Positions 1 to 9,900 are shown, counted from the first letter of the stretch. The stretch: 25,635 nt of DNA from Pachysolen tannophilus NRRL Y-2460 (GCA_001661245.1 KV454017.1:454321-479955); one strand, 5' to 3'. Notes: generated by a model from the letters alone, not told the origin. Numbers and translations are program-made.

Positions 1-484
1 AAAAAAAAAAAAAGGTTTTAATTAAATTCTTTTAATCTTTTTCTTTTTTAGGAGTTATCTTCAATTGAGAAATTGGGTATCTATTTTTTTTAAAATTTTA
101 AAAAATGATTTCCCTCCTTTTTTTTTCTTATTGATTGTATATATTCTTTTATTTTAATTAATTCTTTTAAATGTTTAAATGAAATGGTGAAATCCGTTCA
201 ATTTTTTTTTCTTTTCGTTCATCAAAGTAAAAAAAAAAAAAAAAAAATTTTTTTTTTTCGAAAAAAAAAAACGAAAAAAATAACATCTCAGCCACACTTA
301 CCTATACTTTTAACAAGAAATTTCCTAATGCGGAAAGTAATACGGACATTGTGGCGTGTGGATCTGAATCACGGGCAAAAAAAAATAAAAGAAAAAAAAA
401 TAATTTTGGACTTCAATTACACACGCCACGGTATTCCTAATCAGGAAATGTATTAGTATGTGTGTGATGACTTTTTGTGTTTCT
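1..484. other. Left-end noncoding DNA with inverted repeat
   Basis: This stretch lies downstream of the cyclophilin H gene and starts with a run of 13 A. It is mostly A- and T-homopolymers and I find no credible gene; a 90-codon open frame here is largely poly-Lys/poly-Phe. The exception is 320-446, which has normal sequence complexity and holds a 10-bp inverted repeat (351-360 against 420-429). Each arm is flanked by a small palindrome around TTCCTAAT. It could be 3' UTR structure of the minus-strand cyclophilin gene or a small foldback element. Confidence 0.6.
351..429. repeat. 10-bp inverted repeat with 59-bp A-rich loop
   Basis: GTGGCGTGTG at 351-360 is the exact reverse complement of CACACGCCAC at 420-429. 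The spacer contains two A-runs. Just outside the arms lie two related short palindromes: TTTCCTAATGCGGAAA at 321-336 and TTCCTAATCAGGAA at 434-447. The nested arrangement and the GC-rich arms stand out in this AT-rich setting. Confidence 0.7.
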
Positions 485-1202
485 TTACATCTCACCACAC
501 TGAGTTATAACAACGTCAATTAAAGGTTTGTCTTCTGAATTTGTCTTGACGTGTTCGATCTTCTTGACGATATCTTGTCCTTCTATTACTTTCCCGAAAA
601 CAACGTGTTTGTTATCTAGATGGGGGCAATTTTCGAGGCATATGAAAAATTGGGATCCATTAGTATTAGGACCTGAATTGGCCATAGATACCATCATTGG
701 TTCATCTAGAGATTGCGCGGGAATTTAGTTAGTAATTTGGATCTTGTATATGGATTCTAGTCTAGATTCTAGCGCCAATGATAGCGCCAATGATAGCGCT
801 GATACTTACGTTTGAAATAAAATCCTTCATCATCAAATTGACTTTTCCCATAGATTGATAAAGATCCGGTACCATTATTTTTCAAGAAATCACCTCCTTG
901 GATCATAAAGTTCTTGATGACTCTATGGAATTTTGAACCTTTATAGCCAATAGGATTGAATTTTTCTCTATATTCTCCAGTACAAAATTGCCGAAAGTTT
1001 TCACATGTAATTGGTAACTTGTCTTTAAACAATTCAATCTTTATTCTACCCAATAATTGCGCTTTAAGGTAAATAATATATTATTTAGTATACATAAACA
1101 TAAATCATATAATTTAATATAAACAGCGCTTAAATTCTTTTTATACTTACGTCCTAGACTAATATCGAAAAAAACAATTGGATTCTTCTCTTGACTACTC
1201 AT
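485..1202 (-). CDS. Cyclophilin H-type peptidyl-prolyl cis-trans isomerase (3 exons)
   Basis: Predicted exons are 1202..1151, 1061..810 and 705..485, giving 174 residues. Intron 1 (1150..1062) has a GTAAGT donor, a TACTAAA branch site and an AAG acceptor. Intron 2 (809..706) has a GTAAGT donor, an exact TACTAAC and a TAG acceptor. Both junctions keep frame and restore family sequence (...FFDISLGPQLLGR... and ...[12 protein letters not shown]...). The length, the [12 protein letters not shown] stretch and the C-terminus VVITQCGEM match human PPIH (177 aa), the U4/U6.U5 snRNP cyclophilin, better than cyclophilin A. Catalytic equivalents Arg64, Phe69, Gln120, Phe122 and His135 are present. The position of CypA Trp121, the cyclosporin-contact residue, is His130. 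Saccharomyces has no clear PPIH orthologue. A role in spliceosomal snRNPs is inferred from family. Confidence 0.9.
771..800. repeat. 12-bp tandem repeat inside intron 2
   Basis: Two exact 12-bp copies (AGCGCCAATGAT on the plus strand) plus a partial third lie within intron 2 of the cyclophilin H gene, just downstream of its donor site. Next to it TAGATTC also occurs twice. The array keeps the intron open in the exon-2 frame for some codons but has no family-like sequence, so it is intronic. Confidence 0.75.
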
Positions 1203-1831
1203 ACTTCTTTCTTTATTGATAGCTCACTTCAGTTTATCGTTGTCTTTTATCTTTATTAATTTTTTTGTATTTTTCTTTGTTTTTCTTTGTTTTTTTTTAT
1301 TTTTTTGATCTTTTTTAACATTTTTTAATAATAAAAATTGTCTCATAATTATATACAATAATAATCTATTAAGATTCAAGTTGATTTATGGGTGTGAGAT
1401 TTTTTTTATAATTGAAAAGCACTGATGCCACAACCACTAAAGAGGGTTCATACCTCAATTCCAGATACAGATACTGCAATTGATAGAAGTATTCCTGAGT
1501 TTCCTGCTGCTTTACTTTCTTCGTCCTACCTATTATATGTAACAGGTATGATTCCACTAGAAAGGGCCTACAGTATGGTATTGGCCTCTCATTTATGTAG
1601 TTGAAGACTGTTTGAGTTGACGTTTGTTTGTTTGTTGTTTTTTTTAAAAAAAATTGCTTTCTAAATACATGTAAATAATGCTGTATCAATCAATATATAG
1701 AGAACTTAATATTATTATTAGTTAGTTTTTTTATTTTATTTTATTTTTTTTTTTGGTTTTAGTTTAGGTGTTTCTCCACATTTTATAGATGAACGTAACC
1801 TTAAATTTCAAAAAGCTAGATTAATCATAAA
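1203..1831. other. Cyclophilin H upstream region with higher-complexity patch
   Basis: This holds the promoter of the cyclophilin H gene and the region downstream of CAB2, both on the minus strand. The flanks are T-rich. Between about 1378 and 1680 the sequence is clearly more complex and GC-richer. It contains a minus-strand open frame (1689..1369) with no ATG at its start, many AGG, GTG and three CTG codons (unlike the neighbours), and several hairpins. One hairpin on the minus strand has the arms TACCTGTTA and TAATAGGTA. It may be an unannotated ncRNA or a decayed coding fragment; I cannot tell which. Confidence 0.4.
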
Positions 1832-2759
1832 CTATTTTCTACTCTTTATCCATTCCTCATGCAATTTAATAACTTCTGGGATAATGATACCTTCAATATC
1901 GACTTCATTTTCCAATTGTTCATCACTTAACTTGTACCATTTGACAAGATTATCGGTGACAAATACAACTTCAGTTTTCCTTGTTTGTAATAAGTTACCA
2001 ATGACTAATTGATGATTATACCTTTGTAAAGCACCTTTCAGTTTACTTATTAAGATATTTGAATCTGTTTCTAATTTGAAAGAAACAATCATTGAAGTTG
2101 GTGCCCATGAATCTTTTAATCTTCTCAAGAATTTTGGAACAGGTTCTAAATTAATTTCTAATTTCCCACCATGATCATGACTTTGAATTTTATGTTCTGG
2201 AATTTTAGAAGAAGGAAGAAAAAAATCTGAAACAGCAGCTGCCAAATAAAACAAAGCATTTGATCCTAATATACTCAATTCCTCTGAAATTAATCTTAAA
2301 GTATATAAATATTGATTTACCGTTGTAAATGGAACTAATAATAATAAATTATTTTTTTAGCATATTGATATTTTCTTAATACAACTAACATTTGTTCTTG
2401 ATATTTTGGATCAATTCCTACTTGATGATTTTCTTCTTTCATATAATCTAAAAAACAATTTGTTGTATGACTATAATGTCTTGAATATGGTAATAATGAA
2501 AATTCTCTATGTAAAAAATTACCGCATATCCATTTTCTAAAAAATATTCAGCTGATGTAGCACCTCTTGTACCAGCACTAAAATTATCAATAAATCTTAC
2601 AGTATTATTTTCCAATGGTACCGTAGTACCTCCTGAAGTCACCAATGCAATTTTCCTATTTTGTAATTGATGTAATCCAATAAATTTTTGACATTGTTGA
2701 GCTATTTGTGATAAATAATTTGGAGGTTCATGTTGTTGAAAATAATCTTCTTCATCTAT
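1832..2759 (-). pseudogene. CAB2: CAB2, phosphopantothenate-cysteine ligase, frame-broken and 5'-truncated
   Basis: CoA biosynthesis step that joins cysteine to 4'-phosphopantothenate. Three adjacent minus-strand frames carry collinear Cab2 sequence: 2759..~2519 (IDEEDYF... then VTSGGTTVPLENNTVRFIDN), ~2518..2358 (LHREFSLLPYSR...), and ~2352..1832 (VPFTTVNQYL, FYLAAAVSDFF, QRYNHQLVIGNLLQTR). The breaks fall at an A-run (2513-2518) and a T-run (2352-2358, plus strand), each one base short of an open frame. No ATG is available: about 38 residues expected at the N-terminus are missing and the frame meets a TGA at 2762..2760. The first recognisable Cab2 codons overlap the end of the SAM50 frame. 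Identity is certain by recalled alignment to Saccharomyces Cab2. Whether the breaks are biological or assembly errors is open; the gene is essential in Saccharomyces, so errors or a dead second allele seem likelier. Confidence 0.9.
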
Positions 2760-4267
2760 TCAATTCGAATCTTGCAACTGGATGTTTATAGACAATACCA
2801 AAACCAGTGGCCACACTTGGATCTTTTAAAATATTTTCATAAAAATTATCATGATCGCTTAAATCTTTAATATTGAGTAATTTACCAAAATTGACAAAAC
2901 TATGGATTTTAAAATTGCTATCAATTGAAGTTTTAGGTACATGGTTAAAGAGACTTAAATTACCTCCATAAAAAAAATTTCCACCAATTGGGGAGCCACT
3001 AAGTTTTGGACCCAATCCATTTAACAGGAAACCTCGTAAATCGTTAGGTCCACCAAGATAAAATCTATCCATTATGTTTAATGTGTTATTTGTAGAGGAT
3101 AAGTTATGAATATACCCACCTCTCAAGGAGAAATTGAAGAAATTTAAATTATTTGAAGTCAATTTTTGGGCTAATTGAAATTCAAATTGATTTTTAATAA
3201 ATTTCAGATTTTTCTCACTATTAGATGATAATGGAATTAACCCAGCAAGTTCAGTTGAATTTTTAAATAAAACACCGGAACTAGGCAATAATGGATTATC
3301 TCTGCTATCGAATTTCAAAGAATAAATGAAACTTGATTTAAAACTTTCACCACACTGACTCAATATGTCATCATTAACTGTGAATTGGTTTGTATATGTA
3401 GTTGTTGGTCTTGTTAGTTTAATTGTTCTTAGTATATTTTCCACTGAAAATTCATGATTGAAAAATTCATATTGTGATGATATTCTATTTGTGAAACCAG
3501 TAATATGCTGTTCATGTGGTACACACCAATCTATTAGTCTATTTGTAGAATACAGAATATTATCTAATCTCCAATTTGGATTATTATTAAAGGGTAAATT
3601 GAAATTTAATAAATAAGTTGATCTTGTCTTGGCACCAATTGAACTCGAAGAAACATTGGTATCAAACGTCAAATTTTCACCAGCTCCAAATATATTTCGA
3701 TAATTGACAGTTAAGTATGCATCACCTTCTCCATTCCCAACATTAGTACCAATTTTCAGTGTAAAATTTTTAACAGGTATTAATTGTAAAGTGGTGAGTA
3801 AATCAATTCCATTAGCAGGAGTACTTCTAGACTTAAAATAAGCAGAATCAATTTTAAAATTTAAGTTACTTATAGTTTGAGTCTTAAGAAAATTCAATTT
3901 TACAGCATCAATATTTTCAAGTAAATTTTCTAAAGTTAACTTATCATTAACTAATAACGGATATAATTGTCTTTTAAGGAAAGATTCTCTGAAATTCTGA
4001 GCTCCAACCACATTTAAAGATTGTATTCTCATAGGCTTTGATGCATTTTGCTCTAATATTGAATTCAAATAATTCCTCGTATGAGACTGTACTATTTCCA
4101 ATTTTTGTTCTTGCAATAACTCCAACTCGGATTTTCTCTCCTGAGAAGGTCTTATTTCTGATATTCTTTCAATCACCTATTTCAACGAAAAAACTGTTAG
4201 AAAACAAAACTCATATACTTTAATGAATAAAACAAATACATACACTATCATTCTCATTGAGAGACAT
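2752..4267 (-). CDS. SAM50: SAM50, mitochondrial outer-membrane beta-barrel insertase (2 exons, C-terminus lost)
   Basis: Core subunit of the SAM complex, which folds beta-barrel proteins into the mitochondrial outer membrane. Exon 1 is 4267..4244 (MSLNENDS). The intron 4243..4177 has a GTATGT donor, a TTCTAAC branch site and a TAG acceptor. Exon 2 is 4176..2752 and continues in frame with VIERISEIRP. An N-terminal POTRA-like region (roughly residues 50-120) precedes the Omp85 barrel. The hallmark DRFYLGGPNDLRGF and the following GLGP...GGNFF match the family's conserved (I/L)RGF loop. The protein stops at HPVARFELNR. Saccharomyces Sam50 continues after ARFELN for about 26 more residues, including the last strand with the beta-signal. 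The loss coincides exactly with the start of the CAB2 remnant, so the end is chimeric. As written the barrel would lack its closing strand. Confidence 0.9.
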
Positions 4268-4750
4268 GTCCACACTAAGACTTTTATAAAGGAAAAAAAC
4301 GGTTTAAAGAAATACTAAATGGTCACAAATTTGTAAATTAGTTGAAAAGCTGAAAAAACACACTAAAAATGTTACAAATTTTCAAGGGCTGCACTTTGAC
4401 TGAATAATAATAATAATAATAACAAATGAAGATATATATATTAGAAGTTTGAAAATAAAAACAAGAACAGCAATAACTGTCAATAATTAGTCCTATCAGT
4501 CATATCAATGACCGAAGAAACAAAACATAAAAAGTTGAATAAATAAAAAAAAAAAAGAATAAGAAAAAGAAAAATGGGGAAAAAAGAAAGAAAGAAAAAA
4601 AAAAAGTATTAGTTTCATTGGAAATGAATAAGTTACTTAAAAGTACAATCATAAATATATATATATATATAAAAGAAAAAGAAAAAGAAAAAAAAAATAA
4701 AAATTCACAAAACTGTCACACTGTCACACTGTAATTCATAATTGAGTTCG
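4268..4750. other. SAM50 upstream region, purine-rich
   Basis: Intergenic DNA between the start of SAM50 and the end of the membrane-protein gene, both on the minus strand. It holds long A/G-rich tracts (about 4540-4600), a TA microsatellite near 4656-4670, an AAT run near 4405 and a short tandem of CTGTCACA near 4712-4731. I see no gene. Confidence 0.6.
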
Positions 4751-6682
4751 TTAACCTTTATTAGAATGAGAATTTAGACTTGAACTAAGATCTTCCAAAA
4801 TCCTTAAACTTTCGACGCTACTTCTCTTGATTTCACTTGAATCTTTAAAAGAAGATGTCTTTCTGAAAGCATCTGTTTGACTTGTATTTGTGCTGTTAAT
4901 ATAAATATTTTCCTGAGTAACAGCAGCAATCAGTGCTTTCAAAGACGATCCGGTTGAACTAGCATCCTGATTATCTTCTTCTTCCTTAAAGTCATTTATA
5001 CGATCTCGATGAGAACCATTAAAACGCCAAAAATTTTTATCATTATTAAGATTAGTATTATCGTGCATTTCAATATCATGATTGAAGAAGCTTGATTCTA
5101 AGCAACTTTTTGGTATTGTTGTCTTGATAATCGCGTTTTTAGAAGGACTATAAAAAATCCCACTGTTGGCTCCAAAGTTGTATTTAGGTCCTAAAACTAT
5201 TGACCCTGACGATATTGGAGATAGCATTTTTGGAAGAGCAGGTTTTTTTAAAGAAGACGATAAGGACCTTGCCTTATACGACGACTTTTTAATTGGGGTT
5301 GATTCCAATATATTCTCTGATGAAGATGATATTATTGATGAAGGACTAGAAGAGGAATCATCAGAGATGGATTGGACCGCTTTTGCGATAATCCTTTTAT
5401 TTTCTGCTTCTGAATCTAAACCTGAGGAATCAACTTCAGGTTCGGTATCAGTTGTTTCTTCTAGTCCTTGGTAATATTTTTTTTCATCATTTAATTCATC
5501 TTCAATTTCTTCACTGATTTCAATATCATCATGGTCATCAATAATTTGAACTTGGACTGTAGAACCTACATGGGGGCCTTCATTATATAAGTTCCCATTG
5601 ATTCTTATAACTTTCTTCTGTTGTTGTTTGTTGCCGCTGCTGTTGCTGCTGCCGTTGCTGTACGATTTTTGTTTTGTTGTTGTTGTTGTTGTTGTTGTTT
5701 TCTTTTTGGAGTTTTTGTTACTGTCGGGGGCGAAGGCAGGCCTCGCCCTTTCTATATCCACTTCAGTTGTGGAATCTCCTAAAAAACTTTTATCCTCATG
5801 AGAAGTCAGTTTCTTAGATTGACCACCCAAGAAATTTGAAGATGATGAAGACAGAGTATCATCCAAAGATTTTTGAGGAATTTTTTTAAAATTAGATTCT
5901 TTTTCGAACCTTTTATCCATACTTTCACTAACATCATAAGCATCTTCAACGAAAACGTTTAAAATTTTTAAAATTGGTTTTTCAAAAAACTTAAAGATTA
6001 AAAATCCAATTAATAAATTCAACGCATGACCAAATACATTTTCAAAAATTTTATAATGCTCAGCGTAAAAAGGTTTCCAATAATCATCAACATAAGAAGC
6101 TAAATATGTCGCATAATAATAATTGACATTTATCAAAGTCAGTTCAAAAAAAATTTGATATTTCTCCTTAATAACCAATAAATTCGGAAGTATATAATCC
6201 TCATATTTTGGTCTAATTGAACCATAAGCAAAAATTAAACTAGGATGAACAAAAATTTCATATTTTGTCTTGATATAATCATAACTAGAAACAATCAGTG
6301 GTTCAACAATTTCAAAATATTTGGAATTAACATACCGATAAGCAACAATTGCATGTGGTTTAATATAAATATCATAATAAGGCTTAACAAATTCCATCAC
6401 TTTAGTGGTATACTTGACAAAATACTTATTTGTCTTGATATACTTCTCATAAAATTGAACAAGCGACGAATTCGCATACACATATTTCAAAGCATCTTCA
6501 GTATATTCCTCATAACTAACTTTACTCTCAACTGGCAGGGAACCTAATAACCCATGGACATAATTATACCCAATATCTTTAAACTCGTTATACCTCTTCT
6601 CGTCCACCTGGTGTAATATAACAATTGAAATCAATGGTACTATAACCGTCGAATACAAGATCAATAGAAGTGACGATATCAT
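4751..6682 (-). CDS. Membrane protein with 19-residue repeats, unknown function (She10-like flavour)
   Basis: 643 residues starting at ATG 6682. A hydrophobic N-terminus (residues 1-24) is a signal anchor or signal peptide. Residues about 100-180 form a repeat with an exact 19-residue period: Pro109, 128, 147 and 166; Tyr103, 122, 141 and 160; Tyr115, 134 and 153; Lys121, 140 and 159. A second hydrophobic segment lies at about 217-232. The rest (250-643) is polar, Ser/Asp/Glu-rich and probably disordered, with a poly-Thr tract from an ACA repeat and acidic patches near 400-440. The aromatic KPxxxxY style recalls She10-type Saccharomyces proteins, but I cannot assign a family. The gene shares a 307-bp divergent promoter with NMD5. 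It is an open frame of natural length with a clear start, so it is very likely real. Confidence 0.85.
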   Translation of the reverse strand: MISSLLLILYSTVIVPLISIVILHQVDEKRYNEFKDIGYNYVHGLLGSLPVESKVSYEEYTEDALKYVYANSSLVQFYEKYIKTNKYFVKYTTKVMEFVKPYYDIYIKPHAIVAYRYVNSKYFEIVEPLIVSSYDYIKTKYEIFVHPSLIFAYGSIRPKYEDYILPNLLVIKEKYQIFFELTLINVNYYYATYLASYVDDYWKPFYAEHYKIFENVFGHALNLLIGFLIFKFFEKPILKILNVFVEDAYDVSESMDKRFEKESNFKKIPQKSLDDTLSSSSSNFLGGQSKKLTSHEDKSFLGDSTTEVDIERARPAFAPDSNKNSKKKTTTTTTTTKQKSYSNGSSNSSGNKQQQKKVIRINGNLYNEGPHVGSTVQVQIIDDHDDIEISEEIEDELNDEKKYYQGLEETTDTEPEVDSSGLDSEAENKRIIAKAVQSISDDSSSSPSSIISSSSENILESTPIKKSSYKARSLSSSLKKPALPKMLSPISSGSIVLGPKYNFGANSGIFYSPSKNAIIKTTIPKSCLESSFFNHDIEMHDNTNLNNDKNFWRFNGSHRDRINDFKEEEDNQDASSTGSSLKALIAAVTQENIYINSTNTSQTDAFRKTSSFKDSSEIKRSSVESLRILEDLSSSLNSHSNKG

Positions 6683-6989
6683 GTTTGATCAATACAGTCC
6701 TTATCCTTACTCTCTCTAAACGTTATTCTTCATTTATCGTTTAATTATTTATTTTATCTATCATTTATATAATATGTAAATAAACCAAATTCCCTTCTCT
6801 TGTACTTGCTCTTAAAAAAATAAGAAAAAAATTAAAAAAATTAAAAAGAAAAAAATTTTTTTGAATTTTATTATTGAAAAACCATCACCAAAAAGAGAGA
6901 AACGATATCTTTATTACCGGTATTGGAGGAGGATTCATTAGCCTTTAGTTAGGGATAAAGATAGAGAGATTGCGATCGAGATAGACGAG
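6683..6989. promoter_or_regulatory. Divergent promoter, membrane protein gene / NMD5
   Basis: 307 bp separate the two divergent ATGs. The centre is a block of A- and T-runs (6815-6865) typical of a nucleosome-free region. Short purine-rich leaders lie on the NMD5 side (AGAGAGAAACG, then GATAAAGATAGAGAGA). I recognise no specific factor site. Confidence 0.55.
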
Positions 6990-9900
6990 ATGGATGTTCA
7001 AGCTTTGCATGATTGTTTTGTTGGTACTTTACAAGCAGACCAAGTGACTAGACATCAAGCCGAGTTATCGTTGAAACAAGCTGAAAAATCGAATGGATTC
7101 TTGAGTGCTTGTATGGATATTTTAAGTGAAGAAAATGTGAATCCTGTTGTTAAGAAATCTTGTGCTATATACTTTAAGAATAGGATTACTCGTCATTGGG
7201 TTGATGTGAAACCTGAAACTGGGATTAATGATAATGAAAAAAATTTGGTTAAGCATAGGCTTGTGTCTTTAGTTATTAGTTCACCAATGGATTTGAGAAC
7301 TTTACTTTTCCCGATATTGAGTACTATCTTGTCGTATAATTATCCAGATAGTTGGCCTGAGTTTTTGCCTAATACCATTGGGTTATTGACCAATCTTGGG
7401 GATTTGAAGTCTGTTTATGCTGGATTACTTTGTTTTTCTGAAGTTGCAAGATCTTATAGGTGGAAAAAAAATGATGAAAGAAAAGAATTGGAACAATTAA
7501 TACCACAAGTTTTCCCCAATATTTTGAATATTGGTAATTCAATTATAACAAGCGAATCACATGGTAATTATGAATCCGGTGAGATGGTTAAGTTGATTTT
7601 AAAAATTTATAAATTTGTTACTTATCATGATCTTCCCTTGCTGTTACAACAACAACAAGCTGTTGTTGATTGGTGTACTTTCCATGTCAATGTTATCAAT
7701 TTAAAATTACCTCAAACTGTGATGGATCTAGATCCAGACGATAGAAGATTACACCCTTGGGTTAAATCACAAAAATGGGCATTTGCTAATTTATATCGTT
7801 TATCTACTAGGTATGCATCAAAAAGTCTTTCTGAAAAATTCCAATATAATGATTTTAAAAAATTTTTTAATGAAGGATTTATACCAGAATTATTAAAAGT
7901 TTATTTCAACAAAATTGGACAATGGTGTAATAATGAAGTTTGGATTAGTGATGATTCTTTATATTATTTGGTGATTTTCTTGGAAAACTGCATAGTACAA
8001 AAAGATATCTTTAAATTAATTAAACCACATTTAGAAGTTTTAATTAAACATTTTATCTTCCCATTATTATGTCCAAGTGAAGATACTTTGGATTTATTTG
8101 AAAATGATCCAACGGAATATATTCATAAAATATTAGATGTATATGAAGAAACAAATGCTCCAGATATGGCTGTCATTTCATTATTATATACTCTTGTGGA
8201 GAAAAAGACAAAGTCATCTTTGGAACCTATTTTACAATTTTGTTATACTACTTTAACTGATTTGCAACAAAAAAATCAAGATGATATAGAAGTTGCTAAA
8301 AAAATTGAAGGTGTATTAAGAATAATAGGTAGTATATCACACAAGTTATCATCTGAAAAATCACCATTTTATCCACAAATGGAATCTTTTTTAAATTCAT
8401 TTGTATTTGTTCATTTCAATAGTAAATTCCCATTTTTAAGAGCAAGAACATGTGAAGTTGCAAGTAAATTTAGTGAAATTAAACTTCAGAACCCTGATGT
8501 TTTACATCATGGTGTTATGAGTGCATTTGATGATGTAGAGAATTTACCAGTTCAATTAGAAGGAGCTTTAGCTTTACAAGCTTTTATAGGTTTACCTTCT
8601 TTTAAAGAAGCTTTGGGTACTGTTATAGTACCAACTATGCATAAATTATTGGAATTATCTAATAAAGTTGATAATGATTCAATAGCTGCAGTTATACAAG
8701 AGTTTGTTGAAAGTTTTGCCGAACAACTTCAACCATTTGGTGTTGAATTAATGACCAAATTATCTGAACAATTGATGAGGCTTTTAGTAGAATTAGAAAA
8801 AGCTTCTGATACTGATGTTGATGATATTGGAGAACTTGATGCAACTTCTGATAAAGAAATGGCTGCTTTAGGTTTAATCAATACCATGGTCACTGTATTG
8901 TTATCTTTTGAAAGTTCTGTTGATATTGTTTTCAAATTAGAAGAATGTTTTGCACCTTGTGTCTTGTATATATTTGACAAGAATATGGATAATTATTTTT
9001 CAGAACTGAGAGAATTAGTTGAAAATTCATCTTTTTTAACAAGAACTATTTCTCCAACTTTATGGACTATATTTGGTAGTTTAATGGGAGCATTTGAAAA
9101 TGGATTAGCTATGTATTATATTCATGAATTATTACCTTGTTTAAATAATTATTTGGTTTATGGTTCATCAAAAGTTATTACTAATAAAGAATTTTCACAA
9201 TATTTTTATTATATTTTTGATTTAATATCCAAGACTGAAGATGTTGGTCGTACTGAAATAATATGTGGTGCAGAATTGGCTCAAACTTTTATATTATCAT
9301 TACAATCAGAATCAAGAATTTTCATTCCAAATTTCATAAGAACTATTCTTTCACAATTAAATAATACTGAATTTAGTTCAAGTCTTAATAGTTTAGGTTT
9401 TATTGTAAACATGTTAGAAGTTATTATTGCTGGATTAATTTATGATACAGAAGAAGTTTTAAGATTATTAATTCAAACAAATTCAATTGCATTTTTATTT
9501 ACAAATTGGTTTAAATTTATTCCAAAATTAGCAAGAGTTTATGATTTGAAATTAAGCGTTTTAGGTTTACTTTCTTTAACTTCAATACCTGCTTCTTCAG
9601 ATTTACAACAATTTTTAATTCAAATTTATCCAGATTTAGGTACTCAATTAGTAATTTTACTTTCTAAATTACCAGAAGCTATTAAATCTTTAACTACAAA
9701 GAGAGAAAAATTCTCAGAATTAGGATTTGATGATGATGACGATTACTACGAATACAGTGCAGGAGGAGGAAATGACGACTCATGGGAAGATGACGATGAC
9801 GATGAATCAGGTACAAGATCTAATGATGACTACCTTCTGTTTTTATCAAAACAATCACTGGAATATGGTTCTACCAACAACAATAACGGAGCTTCTGCTG

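Noticed and set aside
184-456. 90-codon plus-strand open frame at the left end
   Set aside because: Its translation is mostly Lys/Phe from A- and T-runs and it has no family resemblance; the inverted repeat explains its non-homopolymer part.
1440-1580. H/ACA snoRNA on the plus strand (ATAGAA as H box at 1482, ACA at 1570)
   Set aside because: A six-pair stem and upper hairpin exist, but the distance from the upper stem to ACA is about 21 nt instead of 14-16 and the 5' hairpin is weak.
5166-5474. Plus-strand open frames inside the membrane protein gene (also 5598-5801 and 6245-6547)
   Set aside because: They are antisense to a longer, better supported gene and reflect its Ser- and Asp-rich codons.
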